Assembly (NCBI GenBank): GCA_030824555.1
Contig: JAVBXK010000030.1
Span: 54,818 to 118,817, forward strand
Length of the DNA stretch: 64,000 bases
Source of the DNA: a bacterium
Lineage (GTDB): Bacteria; Pseudomonadota; Gammaproteobacteria; Burkholderiales; Burkholderiaceae_C
Reading direction: 5' to 3'
The position numbers and the translations under genes are program-made. Position 1 is the stretch's first letter, and each line of letters opens with the position of its first letter. This document shows positions 60,574 to 64,000 of the stretch, piece after piece. Under the pieces are notes generated by a model that was not told the DNA's origin, made no database searches, and worked only from the letters and a program-made list of their open reading frames with translations.

Positions 60574-61752
60574 ATGCAATCCTTCTCCCAGCGCCTGCGG
60601 TGGCAACTGAGCCAGCTGCTCTCTGGCGAGTTGACGCGTACCGAATTGCTGTGGCTGCTTTCCCCGCACCTGCACCTGGCCTTGCTGGCACGGCGGCGGG
60701 CCACCATGATCGTCAACCGCGTGCGACTGGTTGCACTGATGTTTGCACTGTTGACGCCGTTGTGGAGCCTGATCGACTACATGGTGTTTCCGTTTCCGCT
60801 GTGGTTTGGGCTCGCGGCCATGCGCCTGACGGCCAGCGCTGCGTTTGCCTGTCTGGTGGTGTTCTACAGGCCCAATGGCGAGCTGTTTGACACCTACCGC
60901 TCGCTGGCGCTGCTGTTCGCCATTCCCTCGGTGTTTTATGTGGCGTCGTACACGCTGCTCAGCCATTACCAGTTGTCGGGCGTGTCTGCCGCCATCGGGG
61001 CAGGGTACGCCTTCCTGCCTTTTGTGCTGCTGGCAGGCATGGCCATTTTCCCGTTGACGCTGCTGGAAAACCTGGTCATTGCCAGTCCTATATTGGTTGC
61101 GCAGGCCGTAGCAGGGTCATTGCGATGGGCGTCGCTCGACTGGCCTTCCTTTGCGGGGGCATTCTGGTTGCTGCTGCTCATCACCAGTGTGGCGACCATG
61201 GCAGGCATGAGCCAATTGGCGTTCATGATCGCGCTGGTGCGCCAAGCCATTCGGGATCCTTTGACCGGGGTTTTCTCGCGCAGAAGTGCCGAAGAGATGC
61301 TTGAACTGCAGTTCACCCTCTCCACACGCAGCCAGGGACCAATGTCGCTGGTGTTCATTGACCTTGATCACTTCAAAGACATCAATGATCGCTTTGGTCA
61401 CGATGCGGGTGACACGGTGCTCAAGAACATGAGCGTCGCCGTGGGCGGCAACCTGCGCCAAGGCGATGTGCTGGCGCGTTGGGGCGGCGAGGAGTTTTTG
61501 CTGATCATGCCCCATACCAGCCAGGACCAGGCCGTGGCCGCCATGCAGCGCATGCTGGCCCTTGGCTTTGGCATGCGCCCGGACGGCGCCCCACTGACTG
61601 CCAGCATGGGGCTGGCCGAGCGCGGCGCAGACCAATGCGCCGACTGGCGCATGCTGGTGGAGTTGGCTGACAGCCGCATGTACCAAGCCAAATCGGGTGG
61701 GCGCAACCGCATGGTCACATCGGAGGGAGAGGTGTGCGCCCCTCGGCCCTGA
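60574..61752 (+). CDS. Membrane diguanylate cyclase (six-helix sensor-GGDEF)
   Basis: A 392-residue protein. Residues about 45-220 form six membrane helices with little periplasmic domain, like a MASE-type sensor. GGDEF (about 225-385) has DPLTGVFSRRSAEEML, IDLDHFKDINDRFGHDAGD and RWGGEEFLLIMPHT, with a RQGD inhibitory site. It should synthesise c-di-GMP in response to a membrane or intramembrane signal. It is divergent from the EamA gene and converges on amiC with a 25-bp gap. No Shine-Dalgarno is evident at ATG 60574. Confidence 0.9.
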   Translation: MQSFSQRLRWQLSQLLSGELTRTELLWLLSPHLHLALLARRRATMIVNRVRLVALMFALLTPLWSLIDYMVFPFPLWFGLAAMRLTASAAFACLVVFYRPNGELFDTYRSLALLFAIPSVFYVASYTLLSHYQLSGVSAAIGAGYAFLPFVLLAGMAIFPLTLLENLVIASPILVAQAVAGSLRWASLDWPSFAGAFWLLLLITSVATMAGMSQLAFMIALVRQAIRDPLTGVFSRRSAEEMLELQFTLSTRSQGPMSLVFIDLDHFKDINDRFGHDAGDTVLKNMSVAVGGNLRQGDVLARWGGEEFLLIMPHTSQDQAVAAMQRMLALGFGMRPDGAPLTASMGLAERGADQCADWRMLVELADSRMYQAKSGGRNRMVTSEGEVCAPRP

Positions 61753-61777
61753 TGCCCCGCCAACGCAGGGCACGCAT

Positions 61778-63418
61778 TCAGGCGGTCCGGTTGCGCGCAA
61801 GCGGCGGGTTGGCCTGGAAGTAGCGTTCAATGGCCCTCATCAGTGCATCGGCCAGCTGGTTCTGGTAGGTGGGGTCGTTCAAGCGGGCTTCCTCGTCGGG
61901 GTTGCTGATGAAGGCGGTTTCCACCAGCACGCTGGGGATGTCGGGCGCGCGCAGCACCGCAAACCCGGCTTGCTCGACCTGTGGTTTGTGCAATTTGCCC
62001 ACGCGGCCCATTTCGCGCAGCATGGCGGTGCCGAGTTTCAGGCTGTCGTTGATCTGCGCGGTGGTGCTCATGTCCAGCAGTGCACGGTGCACGGTGGCAT
62101 CGGCGGCCTTCACGTTCAGGCCGCCCACCACGTCGGCAGCGTTTTCCTTGTTGGCCATCCAGCGTGCGGCGGCGCTGCTGGCCCCGCGTGTGCTGAGGGC
62201 GAACACGCTGCCGCCTTGCGGGTTGGGCGTGAAGAACGCGTCGGCGTGGATGCTGATGAGCAAATCGGCCTGCACGCGCCGCGCCTTGTCCACCCGGATG
62301 TGCAGGGGCACGAAGAAGTCGGCGTCGCGGGTCATGTAGGCCCGCATGGGGCTGCCCTTCACTTGGGCCCCGTTGATGCGCTCGCGCAAGCGGTGCGCGA
62401 TTTGCAGCACCACGTTCTTTTCCTGCGTGCCGTTGGGTCCGATGGCGCCGGGGTCTTCCCCGCCATGGCCGGGGTCCAGTGCCACGATGATCAGCCGGTC
62501 AGTGGGTGAGGCGGCGGCCACGGCCTTGGGCGGGGCGGCCGAGGAAGGGTTGGCCGCCGACGCACTGGCGGTGGCATCCGGGTGGCTACCGCGCAAGGCC
62601 GATGCACTGGGCCGCGCAGGCCCTTGGCTGAAGGCAGGGCCTTGCATTTTTGAATCAAAAAGTGCTTTGTCTCTTTTGTTTATTGAATTGTTTGCTATAG
62701 ATTTGTTTGATGCTGATGAATTGGCATTGTTTGGCGTGTCAAAGGTGCTGGGCGTGGCCGGGCTGTTGCCCGCCGCAGCCGCTGGCCGCTGGGTGTGCAG
62801 GGCGATCAGTGCGCCCAAAGGGTCGGCATCTGCTGTGGCGGCTGTCGTGCCTGCTGCGAGCGGTGGCGCTGGCGACGCCGCGGCTGGGCTGCTGGCCTGG
62901 GGCAGGGCGGCTGTGCGTGCGCCGTCGTCGGCCATGCGCTGGGCAATCAGGTCGGCCAGGGGGTCGGCGGCCTGGGTGGGGTACAGGTCGAACACCAGCC
63001 GGTGCTGGTAAGCCGCCACGGGCGGCAGCGTGAACACCTGCGGGTTGATGGGTTTTTTCATGTCCACCACCAGCCGCACCAGGTTGGGTTTGTGCTGCGC
63101 CACGCGCAGGCCGGCGATGTTGGGGTCGTCAGACTTGACGCGGCCCACCAGCTCTTTGAGCGCAGGCACCAGGTCGATGCCCTCAATGTCCACCGCCAGG
63201 CGGGGCGGGTCTTCCACCAGTTGGGTGTGGGCCACCAGCGCAGCATCAGATTCGATGGTGATGCGCGTGTAGTCCTGCGCAGGCCACACCCGCACGGCCA
63301 CGATGCGCGCGGCACCTGCCAGCTGCGGTGCGCCCAGCCACAGCGCCAGCGTGCCACGGCCTGCCCAGGTGCCACCCGATGTGGCCAGCCAGTTTTCGAG
63401 GAAGGTGCGGCGCTTCAT
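61778..63418 (-). CDS. amiC: N-acetylmuramoyl-L-alanine amidase (AMIN + Amidase_3)
   Basis: A 546-residue periplasmic amidase that splits septal peptidoglycan. The N-terminus carries a Tat-like signal (KRRTFLENWLATSGGTWAGR). AMIN domain about 38-150 (DDPNIAGLRVAQHKPNLVRL). Low-complexity linker about 165-305. Amidase_3 about 306-540 with zinc ligands in LDPGHGGEDPGA, QEKNVVLQIA and ISIHADAF, and catalytic glutamate in VLVETAFISNPDEEA. The linker includes an AT-rich Asn/Ser/Lys block (nt about 62640-62720; NNANSSASNKSIANNSINKR). The start overlaps the tsaE stop (ATGA). It would be activated by an EnvC/NlpD-type partner encoded elsewhere. Confidence 0.93.
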   Translation of the reverse strand: MKRRTFLENWLATSGGTWAGRGTLALWLGAPQLAGAARIVAVRVWPAQDYTRITIESDAALVAHTQLVEDPPRLAVDIEGIDLVPALKELVGRVKSDDPNIAGLRVAQHKPNLVRLVVDMKKPINPQVFTLPPVAAYQHRLVFDLYPTQAADPLADLIAQRMADDGARTAALPQASSPAAASPAPPLAAGTTAATADADPLGALIALHTQRPAAAAGNSPATPSTFDTPNNANSSASNKSIANNSINKRDKALFDSKMQGPAFSQGPARPSASALRGSHPDATASASAANPSSAAPPKAVAAASPTDRLIIVALDPGHGGEDPGAIGPNGTQEKNVVLQIAHRLRERINGAQVKGSPMRAYMTRDADFFVPLHIRVDKARRVQADLLISIHADAFFTPNPQGGSVFALSTRGASSAAARWMANKENAADVVGGLNVKAADATVHRALLDMSTTAQINDSLKLGTAMLREMGRVGKLHKPQVEQAGFAVLRAPDIPSVLVETAFISNPDEEARLNDPTYQNQLADALMRAIERYFQANPPLARNRTA

Positions 63419-63978
63419 GCGGTGTGCCGGGTGTGGTCGGCCGGTGAGGGGGGTGAGGCGTGCACATCAGCTGACGGCGATGCTGGTAACGAGATGTGTA
63501 CCGCCGCCAGCCAGGCTTGCCCGTGCGGTGTGCCCGCCACCACGCGGACGTGTCGGCTGTCATCGGCCTGGGTGTGGATGTGCACGGCCAGGTCTGCCGC
63601 AGGCAGGTGCGGACCGGCTTTGTCGGGCCACTCCACCAGCTTCAGGCCTGGGCTGGCAAACAGGTCCCTGAACCCGGCGTCTTCCCACTCGCGGGGGTCT
63701 TCAAACCGGTAAAAATCGAAATGCCACACCGCCACCTCGCCCAGCGGGCCCTGGGCCTGGTGCGGCTCCACCACGGCATAGGTGGGGCTTTTGATGCGGC
63801 CGGGCACACCCAGTGCGCGCAGCAGGTGCCGCACGAAGGTGGTTTTGCCCGCACCCAGGTCGCCATGCAACGTGACGGTGGCGTGGCGCGCGTGCGGGCA
63901 GGCTGCGAGCTGGCGCGCCCACGTGTCGGTGTCGGCTTCGCTGGTCCAGATCAGGTCAACGGTATGGGGCTGGGGCAT
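63415..63978 (-). CDS. tsaE: tRNA threonylcarbamoyladenosine biosynthesis ATPase TsaE
   Basis: A 187-residue P-loop protein needed, with TsaB and TsaD, for t6A37 modification of ANN-decoding tRNAs. Walker A is LHGDLGAGKTTFVRHLL; SPTYAVVEPH, VWHFDFYRFEDPREWED and LKLVEWPDKAG are signature segments. It is longer than E. coli TsaE by a C-terminal tail (HISLPASPSADVHASPPSPA). ATG 63978 is the first ATG; a TTG two codons upstream is possible. It is coupled to amiC by a four-base overlap. Confidence 0.93.
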   Translation of the reverse strand: MPQPHTVDLIWTSEADTDTWARQLAACPHARHATVTLHGDLGAGKTTFVRHLLRALGVPGRIKSPTYAVVEPHQAQGPLGEVAVWHFDFYRFEDPREWEDAGFRDLFASPGLKLVEWPDKAGPHLPAADLAVHIHTQADDSRHVRVVAGTPHGQAWLAAVHISLPASPSADVHASPPSPADHTRHTA

Positions 63979-64000
63979 GGGCAACGTGGCAGAGGCTGGG

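Overview
The window is GC-rich (low to mid 60s % by eye) bacterial chromosome with dense, mostly well-recognised genes. A fused single-chain acyl-CoA carboxylase, a Bcr/CflA transporter between mutL and miaA, an endonuclease-type MutL, AMIN-type amidase and short AT-rich stretches inside otherwise GC-rich genes all point to a betaproteobacterium of the order Burkholderiales, most likely Comamonadaceae. That is an inference from gene content; no rRNA, tRNA, CRISPR array, IS element or prophage was seen.

Layout. 0-7.4 kb: accessory genes: the start of a VOC gene and a VOC fragment, an AbrB/PIN toxin-antitoxin pair, a second VOC gene that seems to have lost its start codon, a LysR regulator diverging from an AhpD-like/CZB/flavin-split-barrel redox cluster, an XRE/MmyB-type regulator diverging from a small membrane protein, and a YjjJ-type HipA kinase. 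7.4-15.3 kb (minus strand): a defence-like island with a DUF2130 coiled-coil protein, an 865-aa HD-HSP90-like ATPase fusion of visibly lower GC, a decayed helicase tail, and a coupled NERD-helicase / ORF6N / DUF1016 operon. 15.3-19.9 kb: miaA, an MFS transporter and mutL on the minus strand. 20-35 kb: DedA, two large GGDEF-EAL proteins, a YcgR-like PilZ protein, an AtoDA-type CoA-transferase, three small unknown genes, a nitroreductase, and a binding protein paired with a hybrid histidine kinase. 35-37 kb: a radical SAM protein. 37-46.2 kb: kdpF-A-B-C, a 49-codon membrane microprotein, a CorA-type transporter, kdpD and kdpE. 46.4-53.5 kb: acyl-CoA carboxylase and acyl-CoA synthetase diverging from a TetR regulator and a branched-chain-type binding protein. 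53.5-61.8 kb: binding protein plus diguanylate cyclase, hemerythrin histidine kinase plus HD-GYP response regulator, DUF2889, a VOC remnant, an EamA transporter and another diguanylate cyclase. 61.8-64 kb: amiC and tsaE.

Functional themes. (1) Cyclic-di-GMP: four GGDEF proteins (two with EAL), one HD-GYP and one PilZ protein lie between 20.7 and 61.8 kb, with inputs from periplasmic ligands, Cache domains and probably oxygen. (2) The island at 7.4-15.3 kb brings together three different PD-(D/E)XK-like modules with an SF1 helicase and a GHKL ATPase. This is the best candidate for an incompletely described system. (3) Potassium (Kdp) and divalent-cation (CorA) transport are merged into one overlapping gene string with an unannotated microprotein. 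(4) tsaE-amiC and mutL-miaA, commonly neighbours in proteobacteria, sit on the same strand but are separated by about 42 kb.
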